A DNA stretch of 64,000 nucleotides, from assembly GCF_020524085.2 (NCBI RefSeq), contig NZ_CP129016.1:2660001-2724000 (forward strand), in the 5' to 3' direction. The notes under the pieces are model-generated. The model did not search any database and had not been told where the DNA came from. It saw only the letters and a list, made by a program, of their open reading frames with translations. Position numbers and translations under genes: made by a program. This document shows, in pieces, positions 9,333-17,699 of the stretch (within the stretch, counting starts at the first letter, position 1; every line of letters begins with the position of its first letter). Source of the stretch: Halobacillus litoralis (lineage in GTDB: Bacteria; Bacillota; Bacilli; Bacillales; Halobacillaceae).

Positions 9333-9954
9333 ATCCTTCCTAGAAACACTGATCATGGTAGGCATCGGTCTTTTCGTCGCTTTAATCGCAGGTCTACCGC
9401 TCGGGCTGCTTTTGTTTGTGACAGACCGTGATCTGTTCCTTGAGAATCGACTCGTCAAAAGCATTGTGGGCGTTGTGGTGAACCTGATTCGTTCGGTTCC
9501 GTTCATCATATTACTTGTTTTCCTGTTTCCTTTTACAAACTTTTTAATCGGATCAACCACAGGTCCGGTAGCGGCTTCCGTAGCCCTATCTGTAGCTGCG
9601 ATCCCTTTTTACGCAAGAATTGTGGAATCATCGGCGCGTGATATTGACAAAGGGGTAATCGAAGCGGCCATCGCCTGCGGGGCTTCTCCTTGGTTAATCA
9701 TCAAGGATATCATTTTCCCGGAAATCAAATCGGGGCTGATCAGCGGATTGACCATCACAGCGATCAGTTTGATTGGATACTCAGCCATGGCAGGTGCCAT
9801 CGGAGGTGGTGGAATCGGAGACCTGGCGATTCGTTATGGGTACTATCGCTACGATAACTTTGTCATGTTCACGACCGTCATCCTGCTTATTGTCCTTGTC
9901 CAAATCGTGCAGTACACAGGCGATTACATTGCAAAAACTGTGAAAAAGAATTAA
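9292..9954 (+). CDS. metI: Methionine ABC transporter, permease
   Basis: A 220-residue inner-membrane permease with about five membrane segments. It carries the binding-protein-dependent transport (EAA) loop EAAIACGASPWLIIKDIIFPEI near residues 127-150, which docks on MetN. The ATG at 9292 (MVEQLINLWPEL), inside the end of metN and preceded by GAGGTG, is preferred to the upstream in-frame ATG at 9268. Second gene of metNIQ. Confidence 0.93.
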   Translation: MVEQLINLWPELNKSFLETLIMVGIGLFVALIAGLPLGLLLFVTDRDLFLENRLVKSIVGVVVNLIRSVPFIILLVFLFPFTNFLIGSTTGPVAASVALSVAAIPFYARIVESSARDIDKGVIEAAIACGASPWLIIKDIIFPEIKSGLISGLTITAISLIGYSAMAGAIGGGGIGDLAIRYGYYRYDNFVMFTTVILLIVLVQIVQYTGDYIAKTVKKN

Positions 9955-9976
9955 AGCAAATTTAGGAGGAACCATC

Positions 9977-10801
9977 ATGAAAAAAATCATTCTGTTATGT
10001 GTTACTTTACTATCGATTGCATTTCTCGCTGCGTGTGGCGAGGATGAAGAAAGTGCAGACGCTTCTGGAAAAGACACGATTCGATTTGGAGCCACTGCCG
10101 GACCATATAGCGATATGGTCACGAAAGCGATCGCTCCACTATTAGAAGAAAAGGGATACGAAGTGACGAACAAAGAATTCACGGACTATGTCCAACCTAA
10201 CAAAGCCCTGGCAAACGGCGATTTGGATGCCAACCTTTTTCAGCATAAAATCTACTTAGAGTCTTTCGCCAAGGAAAACAATCTCGATCTATCTGAAGTC
10301 ATCATCGTCCCGACAGCGCCGATGGGGATTTACTCCAATACATACGAGGATATAGAAAGTATTGAAGAAGGTAGCACGATGGGAGTCCCGAACGACCCAA
10401 CCAACCTGGCTCGTGCTTTGATCGTGCTTGAGGATGAAGGTCTCGTTGAGGTTGACGACAGTGTCGATCCATTGCGTGCATCATTGAACGATATTACGAA
10501 GAATAAGAAAGATATCCAGTTTGTCGAAGTGGAAGCTGGCCAACTGCCGCGTCTTGTCGATAGCGAAGATTTATCCATGGTTCCAGGGAACTATGCCTTG
10601 GCAGCGGGAATGGACCTCTTGAATGCCTTAGCGCTTGAAGATATGCCGGATGACTACCGTAACCGTGTAGCAGTCAATACGGAAGATCTTGATGCACAGT
10701 TCGTAAAAGATATTAAAGAAGTTGTGGAATCAGAGGAATTTGAAAAAATCATCGATGAACAATTCAAAGGCTTTGGAAAACCACAATGGATGAAAGAGTA
10801 G
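9977..10801 (+). CDS. metQ: Methionine-binding lipoprotein
   Basis: Substrate-binding component of the MetNIQ importer. A lipoprotein signal (basic start, hydrophobic core, lipobox LAAC with Cys at about residue 20) anchors it to the outer face of the membrane. The rest is the NlpA/MetQ fold, beginning IRFGATAGPYSDM and containing DYVQPNKALANGDLDANLFQH. It is 274 residues long, with AGGAGG before the start. It is the last gene of the operon, followed by a terminator. Confidence 0.95.
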   Translation: MKKIILLCVTLLSIAFLAACGEDEESADASGKDTIRFGATAGPYSDMVTKAIAPLLEEKGYEVTNKEFTDYVQPNKALANGDLDANLFQHKIYLESFAKENNLDLSEVIIVPTAPMGIYSNTYEDIESIEEGSTMGVPNDPTNLARALIVLEDEGLVEVDDSVDPLRASLNDITKNKKDIQFVEVEAGQLPRLVDSEDLSMVPGNYALAAGMDLLNALALEDMPDDYRNRVAVNTEDLDAQFVKDIKEVVESEEFEKIIDEQFKGFGKPQWMKE

Positions 10802-10806
10802 AAGGT

Positions 10807-10837
10807 AAGGCTGACGTGGTTGCGTCAGCCTTCTTTT
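10807..10837 (+). terminator. Terminator of metNIQ
   Basis: Arms AAGGCTGACG and CGTCAGCCTT with a short loop are followed by TTCTTTT. Confidence 0.85.
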
Positions 10838-10845
10838 GAAGAAAA

Positions 10846-10881
10846 GGAAAACGCTTGGATGTTAAAATCCAGGCGTTTTCC
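10846..10881 (-). terminator. Terminator of the convergent SDR gene
   Basis: Read on the minus strand, GGAAAACGC..TGGA and TCCAAGCGTTTTCC form a stem followed by a T-rich stretch, just beyond the stop of the SDR gene. Confidence 0.7.
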
Positions 10882-10933
10882 TGATTTTCTCTGATATTAA
10901 TATTATGGATGCTTCTGGGTATAGTCGATAAAT

Positions 10934-11656
10934 TTAGAAAGGATTGGTCGCCCATTGAAGCGACTGCTTAATGAAGATACGGGGGTGTAATTTCAATTGA
11001 GAAACCATGTATTCAGCAAGGTCCTCCGGCTGCATGTACTTCTCTTTATCCTGTCCTTCCATATCTTCCCCTAAAGCAAGTTCTGTCGCCACGAGACTCG
11101 GATTCAACGTAAAGACACGGATGTTGTCCCTTCTCACTTCCTGCATCAAAGCTTCCATCATGCCTTGAAGAGCGAACTTCGAACCGCTGTAAGCCGTGGA
11201 GCCGGCTGTCCCCTTGAGACCGCTGCTTGAAGAAATGTTGATGATATCGCCTTGGTTTTTCTCTTTCATCATCGGCAGGACTGCTCTCGTCACGTGGTAT
11301 GTACCGTAAACATTCACCTCGAACGTTCGCTTCCATTCCTCAGGTTCCAGTTCAAGGAATTTCCCGTACACACCGATACCCGCATTATTAATAAGGATGT
11401 CCGCTTCGCCTAGCTCTTCTTGTAACTGTTGGACCGCTTTTTCAACTTGTTCAAGGTCAGAAATATCAGCAGCTGCTACAGAAGCCTGAACACCATAGGA
11501 ACGAGCTTCCTCGGCAACCTCCTTAAGACGGCTTTCTGTCCGAGCAATCAGCCCGACATGAACCCCTTCTCTCGCAAGCTGCAAAGCCGTCGCCCGTCCG
11601 ATGCCGCGACCTGCACCCGTCACATAAGCGATTTTCCCTTTGATTTCTTGAGCCAT
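10934..11656 (-). CDS. Short-chain dehydrogenase, FabG/YoxD-like
   Basis: An NAD(P)-dependent SDR of about 240 residues. It shows the cofactor motif TGAGRGIGRA at the N-terminus, NNAG near residue 85, the catalytic Ser in ISSSSG, and the YxxxK pair in YSGSKFA. It resembles the 3-ketoacyl-reductase-like YoxD group of bacilli. The ATG at 11656 (MAQEIKGK) is spaced correctly from AAGGAG, while the earlier GTG at 11665 overlaps it. Substrate is not predictable. Confidence 0.88.
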   Translation of the reverse strand: MAQEIKGKIAYVTGAGRGIGRATALQLAREGVHVGLIARTESRLKEVAEEARSYGVQASVAAADISDLEQVEKAVQQLQEELGEADILINNAGIGVYGKFLELEPEEWKRTFEVNVYGTYHVTRAVLPMMKEKNQGDIINISSSSGLKGTAGSTAYSGSKFALQGMMEALMQEVRRDNIRVFTLNPSLVATELALGEDMEGQDKEKYMQPEDLAEYMVSQLKLHPRIFIKQSLQWATNPF

Positions 11657-11774
11657 GATCCTCACTCCTTTTCCTGTTCTTCATTCAAGTCTACGAGTTT
11701 CCGTTTTTGAAATCAAAAGATAGTGCCTACCTCTGCGAGGCTTCCTTTGATAAAGTATAGATGGGAGGGATTTT

Positions 11775-12074
11775 ATGGAAACCTTTGTACTTTTGAGACC
11801 CGTATTCTTGTTATTAGTGATTGTATCCATTCTTTTAACTCTTTTTATTACTTTTCAGAAGGAAGAGAAGGTGAATGGATGGACACTTTTCTTCATTACA
11901 TCTATGAGCTTGATTATCGGCAGCGTCTGCCTTTACAGCAGTGGGTATATCGTTGATGAATTTGGGATGAGCGGCGATCCAATGTCATTTTATTTGTACA
12001 TCGCTTTATTCCCGGTAAGTTTATTGAATATTTTAGTGTACAGCTTCAAACCCAGGCTTGTGAAAGAAGCATGA
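11775..12074 (+). CDS. Small membrane protein, 99 aa
   Basis: Three predicted membrane segments (about residues 5-25, 37-58 and 70-90) with short polar ends. GGGAGGG lies nine bases before the ATG. No family recognised. A recurrent hairpin element (copy at 12132) follows its stop by about 60 bases, making this the first gene of the cassette-like accessory stretch. It is distinct in style from the flanking metabolic genes. Confidence 0.6.
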   Translation: METFVLLRPVFLLLVIVSILLTLFITFQKEEKVNGWTLFFITSMSLIIGSVCLYSSGYIVDEFGMSGDPMSFYLYIALFPVSLLNILVYSFKPRLVKEA

Positions 12075-12131
12075 GTCTTGAATTCCAAACGCAAGTATCC
12101 CAGTGGAGGTGCCTCGCAGTATTTTATGATT

Positions 12132-12179
12132 GTTATGAAGGGCGACAGCTGCACATTGGCTATCGGTTATTGTGCTAAC
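12132..12179 (+). repeat. Recurrent hairpin element, copy 1
   Basis: GAAGGGCGACAGCTG is followed by CTATCGGTTATTGTGCTAAC. The two parts can fold on each other (GCGACAG with CTATCGG, imperfect). This matches the right half of the copy at 17601. The rest of the 12075-12380 gap shows nothing else that I can support. Confidence 0.5.
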
Positions 12180-12380
12180 AGATTAGGTGAAAATAATGAT
12201 TACGGTCTAGTTATCTTTCAACAATCATTTTTAGTTTATTGAATAATAGAAGGAAATTCATATGTGATGTAGAAATGATTGATTATGTAATTTAATACAT
12301 TGGCAGTATATGGATTGCTATGTTGGCAGATGCAGATGTGTAGTATTCTTCCATTTTATTGAGGGGAAAGGGTGTTATTT

Positions 12381-13160
12381 ATGAAAACAACCCGGTCAAA
12401 AGACGGCACAACCTTAGCGTACGATGTCTACGGTAATGGTCCACCTCTAATTTACATAACGGGAGCAAGTTGCCATCGCTCATTTAAGCCTATCGTGCAA
12501 GATGCCAAAATATTTTCCTCTGAATTCACTGTTTACAATTACGACCGTCGTGGACGAGGCGATAGTGGTAACACACTGCCTTATTCTATAGAACGTGAAA
12601 TCGAAGATATCGAAGCTATGATTGATGCGGCAGGCGGCATGGCGCATTTATATGGCCATTCTTCTGGTGCTGTGATTGCTCTTGAGGCAGCTCTTCGACT
12701 TGGCAATAAAGTGCAAAAAGTAACTATGTATGATGCGCCATATGTACGTGACGAGAAAGAAAAAGCCGAATACAAACAATTAAGCCAAAAAATACACAAA
12801 CTTCTCGAAAATGAGAAAAATTCAGAAGCAATGCTTACCTTTTTAAAGGGGATAGGGATGCCCAAGATCTTTGTTTTATTGTTGCCGTTATTTCATGGCT
12901 GGAAAACTACGAAAGCTCTAGCTCCGACCCTTGCTTATGATATTACTCTAACTCAGGATATGCCACCCGTTAAACGAGCTACTCAAATTTCCATACCTAT
13001 ACAAATAATTGTTGGTGAAAAAAGTCCGGCTTCAATAAATGATGTTGGTCGTCAACTAACAAAGGCAATTCCAAACGCAAAATTTGTACAACTTGCAAAG
13101 CAAGACCATATGGTTGACGGAAAAAAACTGCTGCCAATACTTTCGACATTTCTCAAGTAA
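12381..13160 (+). CDS. Alpha/beta-fold hydrolase
   Basis: A 259-residue soluble hydrolase of the alpha/beta family. The nucleophile elbow GHSSG (about residue 93), the oxyanion-region motif NYDRRGRGDSG and a C-terminal catalytic His in KQDHMVDG are visible, with an Asp expected between. Start is ambiguous between GTG 12372 and ATG 12381. The latter is taken because GGGG/AAAGGG lies at a better distance. It occupies an interval alone between recurrent hairpin elements. Substrate unknown (esterase, lactonase or similar). Confidence 0.8.
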   Translation: MKTTRSKDGTTLAYDVYGNGPPLIYITGASCHRSFKPIVQDAKIFSSEFTVYNYDRRGRGDSGNTLPYSIEREIEDIEAMIDAAGGMAHLYGHSSGAVIALEAALRLGNKVQKVTMYDAPYVRDEKEKAEYKQLSQKIHKLLENEKNSEAMLTFLKGIGMPKIFVLLLPLFHGWKTTKALAPTLAYDITLTQDMPPVKRATQISIPIQIIVGEKSPASINDVGRQLTKAIPNAKFVQLAKQDHMVDGKKLLPILSTFLK

Positions 13161-13245
13161 TAATGTTTGAACAACTACATTATAAAAGGTTTTTGAAAAG
13201 AGTGGCTGTACTTGAGTGGCTAGATTATAGCAAATTCTTCACCAA

Positions 13246-13300
13246 GTTAACTCGAAATGAAGTCTTCTTAATTAGGGGGCGATTGTGCAATAGAGCCTTA
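13246..13300 (+). repeat. Recurrent hairpin element, copy 2
   Basis: GTTAACTCGA is followed by AAGTCTTCTTAATTAGGGGGCGAT, aligning base for base with much of the copy at 14619. It lies 85 bases beyond the hydrolase stop. Its presence argues that the open frame at 13163-13420 is not a gene. Confidence 0.65.
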
Positions 13301-13399
13301 GCACTTTATGACATAAGCACAAGGAAAGTCAGGGCATTAAGCTATTTAACTGACAAAGCAGGTTACTTTCAGATGGTCCAGTATAGTAAACTCCTTCCA

Positions 13400-13849
13400 T
13401 TAAACACCGAATTGTTTTAAATGGTGGTCAAGATGCTTGTAAATTCCTTTTCCCCATTGTTCGGAAGTAAGTTTTCCGAAAAAAGGATGTGGGTGGTCTG
13501 TACAAGCCTCTGGTCCATTCTTTTGAAATAGGATTATTTTTTGTTTCAGTTTTTCTCTTTCCATTTCAAAATCTTTTTTAGATGTAATCAAAATGGTTGG
13601 AATAGTCGACATATTGTGGTCTAAAGGTTTGTCATTATAAAAGATGGGTTTTGCGAATCTACCTACTAATACCCCTAACCAACCTCTTGGGGGGAAAGAA
13701 TATCCCATTGCGATATCTTGGAAAGATGAGCAATGAGCTAACATTTGAGCTGCATCCATTTTCCCCCATTTTGGCTGCGAATTAACATTTAAGTTTTCGA
13801 TACGATTTAATATTTCATCTGTATACGTGATCTCAAAAATATTATTCAT
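13400..13849 (-). CDS. DUF1569 (DinB-like) protein
   Basis: A 149-residue protein with the DUF1569 pattern: W-GKMDAAQMLAHCS near residue 30 and a C-terminal PHPFFGKLTSEQWGKGIYKHLDHHLKQFG. The histidines at about residues 39, 121 and 141-142 suggest a DinB-type metal-binding four-helix bundle. Enzymatic role unknown. It is the only gene in this accessory stretch, apart from capA, on the minus strand, and it sits alone between two copies of the hairpin element. Confidence 0.75.
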   Translation of the reverse strand: MNNIFEITYTDEILNRIENLNVNSQPKWGKMDAAQMLAHCSSFQDIAMGYSFPPRGWLGVLVGRFAKPIFYNDKPLDHNMSTIPTILITSKKDFEMEREKLKQKIILFQKNGPEACTDHPHPFFGKLTSEQWGKGIYKHLDHHLKQFGV

Positions 13850-13964
13850 GAGAATACTCCTTTAGTTTTACTTTTATCCAAAAAAAGCCCTTGGTTATTT
13901 AATATATCATTCAACGGCAACCTTACTTTATCCTTTTATCTAGAAAGATCAGTTCGTAACATAA

Positions 13965-14034
13965 GGTTATCTCGAATTCGAGTCTTAAAGTAACGGGGGC
14001 GTTTCTTGAACAGAGGGATGCTTCCTTTTTTTGG
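13965..14034 (+). repeat. Recurrent hairpin element, copy 3 (terminator-like)
   Basis: GGTTATCTCGA, a CTCGAATTCGAG palindrome and AGTCTTAAAGTAACGGGGGCG are followed by a twelve-pair stem (with G-T wobbles) between GGGGGCGTTTCT and AGGGATGCTTCC, then seven T. This is the best-folding copy and could terminate transcription. Confidence 0.75.
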
Positions 14035-14132
14035 GTTAGTCAATAAAGTTGAGGCTCAAATTCGAGACAACACATTGTGTAACTTTTCAAATTAGGTAAG
14101 TTGAAAATCAATAAGAATAAGGAGCTGATCTA

Positions 14133-14600
14133 ATGGTTTCTTTGCAGAAGGTTCAAGTGACTGAAGAACCGAAATTACATAACCTAATGCAATTTTACAT
14201 TTATGAATTTAGCAGATATATACCGGAAATAAGGTTAGAAAATAACGGATCTTACAAACCGTTTGATTTAGGAAAGTATTGGACTAACGATCAATATCAC
14301 GCTTATTTTATTTTGTTAGACGATGAATTGATTGGATTTGCGCTTATAGAAAGTGCTACTAATTCTACTCCTAATTCAATTCAAGAGTACTTTATCATGA
14401 CTAAGCATAGTGGGAAGGGTTATGGGAAAGTGATAGCCAAAGAACTGTTCGAGATGTTCCCAGGTGAATGGGAGATTACCCAGATAGAAAATAATGAACG
14501 TGCACATGCTTTTTGGAAAGGAGTGATTGACGAAGTAAGTGGAGGCGATTTCATGGAGCGTTATAAGGACGGAGTTTATGTCCAGTCATTTAATACATAG
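14133..14600 (+). CDS. GNAT acetyltransferase
   Basis: A 155-residue single-domain GNAT. The acetyl-CoA loop KHSGKGYGKVIAKELF (about residues 91-106) and the C-terminal NNERAHAFWKGVI are characteristic. The ATG has AAGGAG upstream. It is alone between hairpin-element copies 3 and 4, and copy 4 begins about 18 bases after its stop. The acceptor substrate is not predictable. Confidence 0.8.
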   Translation: MVSLQKVQVTEEPKLHNLMQFYIYEFSRYIPEIRLENNGSYKPFDLGKYWTNDQYHAYFILLDDELIGFALIESATNSTPNSIQEYFIMTKHSGKGYGKVIAKELFEMFPGEWEITQIENNERAHAFWKGVIDEVSGGDFMERYKDGVYVQSFNT

Positions 14601-14618
14601 AATCAATTGAAATATACG

Positions 14619-14675
14619 GTTATCTCGATCTAAAGTCTTCAAGTAACGGGGGCGATAGCTGTATATTATCTATCA
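14619..14675 (+). repeat. Recurrent hairpin element, copy 4
   Basis: GGTTATCTCGA is followed by AAGTCTTCAAGTAACGGGGGCG, then GATAGCTG...CTATC forming a short stem. This is the most complete copy of the shared left half. Confidence 0.75.
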
Positions 14676-14721
14676 CTTGAAAGTTTAGTTAATTGAATAT
14701 CACACGGTGAGTAGGGTAGTT

Positions 14722-14823
14722 ATGGCTACTTGGGGTTGGATAACATTATTTACGAGTATGTTCGTTGCTATATTTGAAGGTATTTATGCAGGGCAAAAGA
14801 AGAAAAAAAGCAAGGCCAAGTAA
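14722..14823 (+). CDS. Small single-pass membrane peptide, 33 aa
   Basis: ATG at 14722, TAA at 14821-14823. The peptide begins MATWGWITLF, has one hydrophobic segment (about residues 4-23) and ends in a lysine-rich tail (QKKKKSKAK), the usual layout of a small positive-inside membrane protein. The ribosome-binding site is weak (GTAGGGTAG). No family recognised. It may be a genuine small protein or a remnant. Confidence 0.45.
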   Translation: MATWGWITLFTSMFVAIFEGIYAGQKKKKSKAK

Positions 14824-14968
14824 AGAAATAATAGGGTAAGGTTGTTGTTTAAAATTCGTGTTGTCATGTATTTACTAATTATTGTTACGCCCACGGAACT
14901 ACAGCCCCCACACTTAGGAACTTAGACTGCACAGCCACGCTCCACTCTCCAGCCTTGCTGGATAGGGC

Positions 14969-15256
14969 GGTTTAAGTGATGTCGCTGTGGATCTGCGCGT
15001 GGACGATCACCTAGATCCGATTGAAGAGCTGGACCGGATCTATCAGCTGCAGCAGTTATATTTCGGTGAAACAGATCCGGAGGATGTCCTTGAAGTTAGG
15101 AATTACGTCAAAGGCGGAGTGCTTCAACACTTGACTCGATTAGGTTACATTTCTACTCAGGAGTTGAGTGACGAAGAACTTTATGAAGCGTTAATTACCT
15201 ACCTTCACACAAAAAACTTTGAAGCGCGTCCGGTTTTTTACTTAGTTTACCGATAG
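14969..15256 (+). pseudogene. C-terminal remnant of a DUF1028-type protein
   Basis: The frame reads GGLSD..VDLRVDDHLDPIEELDRIYQLQQLYFG, which is the hallmark C-terminal region of DUF1028 (Ntn-hydrolase-like) proteins. The whole N-terminal catalytic half of some 200 residues is absent, and a stop precedes the frame at about 14966. The remaining tail resembles the small helical C-terminal domain. A GTG at 14987 could start an 89-residue product, but no ribosome-binding site is seen. The 3' end overlaps the convergent capA gene by 15 bases. It is probably a relic left by a recombination event. Confidence 0.55.
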
Positions 15257-16387
15257 ATCATGGATTGATGTTTTCATGTGTTTAGATAGTTCCTGAAACA
15301 TGTCAGCATTAAATTCCTTCATAGGGAGAACTTTGAAATTTTGGTCATTTTCAAAGTCTACATAAGTGAGTTTAAACCGGGGTTCCTTTATATCGATTGA
15401 TGTTCCTTCCATCCCCTTCACTTTTTGAACAGTCACCCCCGCTATGCCACCAATCCGTCGGTACTTTTCTTCCTGGCCGGAGAGAAAATTGCCGAGAGAA
15501 TAAAAAACGAGGCTTTTAGACCCATCTGTATTTTGAATCCATTCCGGTGGCTGCAGCACATGCGGGTGATGCCCGAGTATAATATCTGCTCCTTGTTCGG
15601 CCGCAAAAGCTGCCAATTCCTTCTGATCAGCACTTGGGTTTCTTTCATATTCATGGCCGAAATGTAAACTCATGACGATGACATCAGATTTGCTGGAGGC
15701 CCGCTTGATGTCAGAGGCAATCAGATCTTTATCAATCCTGTTCACCAGGTAAGGCTTCCCAACAGGGGTCTGAATTCCATTTGTTCCATAGGTGTAAGCC
15801 AAAAAGGAGAAAGTGATGTCATTCTTTTTGATCGTTGTGATCGTGTCTCTTTCTTCCGGTGACAAGTAGGAGCCCACCTTTTTAATTCCTAGGAAATCCC
15901 ATTGATTGATAGCGTTTTCAATGGCGGGAACACCCCGATCCAAGGTATGATTGTTGCTCATAGAAACAATATCAATACCGTTAGCTTTTAACGTATCCCC
16001 TAATTCAAAGGGCGTGTTGAATGAAGGGTAGGTGGATACGCCAATTGCTGCACCACCCATGATGCTCTCTGAATTCGCAAATGTAATGTCAGCTTTTGAA
16101 AGATGGGGAGAGACCTCTTGAAACATAGGATTAAAATCATAGCCTGAAGAAGTCTTCGCATCATTGTACACTTCTTTATGTATTAACAGATCCCCTATGG
16201 CTGCGAGAGAAACTTCTGTCACTTCTTTCACTTCTGTCTTCTTCGTTGGTTTGTATAGCGTTCTCATATTGGATGACACGCGTTTTTCCATGTCTGCTTC
16301 GTTCGGTTGGGAGAAGATGGTGGAACCGCCAATGAAACTAGAAATCAAAATGATCACTAAAATAATAAGCAGGCTTTTATTTTTCAT
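15242..16387 (-). CDS. CapA-family (PGA_cap) metallophosphatase-like protein
   Basis: A 381-residue exported protein. A hydrophobic N-terminal segment (residues 5-24) acts as signal or anchor. The PGA_cap domain shows AAIGDLLIH, SNNHTLDRG, SLHFGHEY and LGHHPHVLQPPEW, the His/Asp/Asn metal sites of the calcineurin-like fold, plus YSLGNFLSGQ. The family includes CapA of poly-gamma-glutamate capsule synthesis, but no capB/capC neighbours are present, so the role here is unclear. The second of two adjacent ATGs (16387) is better spaced from AGGAGG. Confidence 0.85.
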   Translation of the reverse strand: MKNKSLLIILVIILISSFIGGSTIFSQPNEADMEKRVSSNMRTLYKPTKKTEVKEVTEVSLAAIGDLLIHKEVYNDAKTSSGYDFNPMFQEVSPHLSKADITFANSESIMGGAAIGVSTYPSFNTPFELGDTLKANGIDIVSMSNNHTLDRGVPAIENAINQWDFLGIKKVGSYLSPEERDTITTIKKNDITFSFLAYTYGTNGIQTPVGKPYLVNRIDKDLIASDIKRASSKSDVIVMSLHFGHEYERNPSADQKELAAFAAEQGADIILGHHPHVLQPPEWIQNTDGSKSLVFYSLGNFLSGQEEKYRRIGGIAGVTVQKVKGMEGTSIDIKEPRFKLTYVDFENDQNFKVLPMKEFNADMFQELSKHMKTSIHDLSVN

Positions 16388-16390
16388 CAT

Positions 16391-16946
16391 ATCCTCCTAA
16401 TTTGTAGATATTTTGATTCGGTTTTCCTATAAACCACCAGTAATATCTTTGAAAATGATGTTAAAGAGCACTTACAAAACCTATATAAGCAGGCACACGC
16501 GGTTTTTTTAAAGGCCATAAGCGGAATAGTTTCGACATATTAATATTTTTATTATAAAAGAATTGTAAAATTAAGGCAAATTATCCCATTATTATTTATT
16601 CTTCCCTAATATATATGGAAGAATGTAAAAGGAACAAAGTCAAGAGAGCCCTTTCTTTAGCGGAACGATCCTTTAGGACTCTTCTCTTTGGTTACCTTAC
16701 TTGATGTGGATAGGGGTGTTTCCCACTACAAAGAAGAATTAGTATAGCAGATAGATAAAAGTGCGAAGCACCAAGTCACGATTCCTTTTTTGCTGGTTAG
16801 GGAAGAAATGTTCTTTAAGATCATGTCCACAAGATTTTAAAGAAAAGAGTGTCGCCCTTATTACACAAGCATAGGAGTTTATAGTGATTTAGATTGTATA
16901 ACTGAAGGAGCAATTTAGTTTAGTAAGATTAAAAAGGGGATGCAAA
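16391..16946. other. Non-coding stretch, 556 bp
   Basis: No supportable gene. It holds an 8-bp inverted repeat ATTCTTCC/GGAAGAAT (about 16597-16625), a GAGTCCT/AGGGCTC hairpin (about 16644-16682, one wobble pair) and, near 16852, GTCGCCCTTATTACACAAG, which resembles the right-hand part of the recurrent hairpin element. It is A+T rich. Confidence 0.4.
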
Positions 16947-17282
16947 ATGAAAAATAATTTAATGGCTACATCAATTTTCTCATTAGCAATCGCTATCGTA
17001 ATTGGTAGTTGGTTAATTTCGAGTGGATTAAATAATAATGGAGAACAGATGGGTAATGAAAAAAATAATACGGAAACGCCACAAGAAGAACAATTATTAA
17101 CGTTATCCGAATTAGGAGACTATCTTGGAGTTACAGAAGAGGAAGTTCAAATGTTTGTTAATGAAGATGTTACAAAAAGCCAAATCCCATATGTGAAGAT
17201 TGGAAATGAGTTCTATTTCTCTGTTAAAGCAATTGATAAATGGTTAACTGAAACTGGACCAATGAAAGTCGGACAATACTAA
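16947..17282 (+). CDS. Membrane-anchored HTH (excisionase-type) protein
   Basis: A 111-residue protein with one N-terminal membrane segment (about residues 8-27), an Asn/Glu-rich linker and a C-terminal helix-turn-helix of the HTH_17 type: LLTLSELGDYLGVTEEEVQMFV...IPYVKIGNEFYFSVKAIDKWL. Such domains bind DNA in excisionases, but the fused membrane anchor points to a different, perhaps structural, use. An AAGGGG site precedes the ATG. Hairpin-element copy 5 follows directly after the stop. Function unknown. Confidence 0.7.
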   Translation: MKNNLMATSIFSLAIAIVIGSWLISSGLNNNGEQMGNEKNNTETPQEEQLLTLSELGDYLGVTEEEVQMFVNEDVTKSQIPYVKIGNEFYFSVKAIDKWLTETGPMKVGQY

Positions 17283-17284
17283 AA

Positions 17285-17330
17285 CCTTCTTAACAAACGG
17301 GGCGTTTTCGATATAAGCATTCGCTCAATA
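17285..17330 (+). repeat. Recurrent hairpin element, copy 5 (degenerate)
   Basis: CTTCTTAACAAACGGGGCG aligns with the shared core. The fold is weak. It starts three bases after the HTH gene stop. Confidence 0.45.
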
Positions 17331-17393
17331 CATAGTTAAAAACCGGGTAGGTGACCAAAGAAGAGTGCTTTGGGAAGGAAGGTTGAGTTGAGC

Positions 17394-17545
17394 TGTTTTG
17401 TAGTATTTTTTATAGTGATAATGATTTTGGATTAATATTAGAACCTTCTGATCTAGGTGTTGATAGGATAGTTCGAGCTTTTGTTATCTCTTCTGCTTCT
17501 GCTATTGGATGGACCTTTGCAGGAAGAAAATTTGTAAAGAAATAA
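17394..17545 (+). pseudogene. Short decayed coding fragment
   Basis: One frame is open from about 17394 to TAA at 17543-17545 and reads LEPSDLGVDRIVRAFVISSASAIGWTFAGRKFVKK at its end, a hydrophobic segment with a basic tail. It has no start codon or ribosome-binding site. It occupies the interval between element copies 5 and 6 and is likely a relic of a small membrane gene. Confidence 0.3.
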
Positions 17546-17600
17546 TTTTAGAAACAAATAGGGTGATTTAAAATTTATTTAGAGATATCTTGAAATTAAA

Positions 17601-17657
17601 TCATCCAGTATAGGGGCGGTAGCTGCGTAATGGTTATCGCTTATTGTACTAACGGAG
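17601..17657 (+). repeat. Recurrent hairpin element, copy 6
   Basis: TAGGGGCGGTAGCTGCGTAATGGTTATCGC folds by GCGGTAG/TTATCGC, then TTATTGTACTAACGGAGC completes the right-hand half. A TAACGGAGC here resembles the TAACGGGGGC of the left edge, so the hairpin can be flanked by short direct repeats. Confidence 0.65.
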
Positions 17658-17699
17658 CAGTTACACATAAAATTTTAAAAAATAGAAGGGATGAGATTT

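Noticed and set aside
13163..13420. 85-codon plus-strand ORF after the hydrolase gene
   Set aside because: No ribosome-binding site, and it runs through a copy of the recurrent hairpin element and into the 3' end of the DUF1569 gene. The composition does not look coding.
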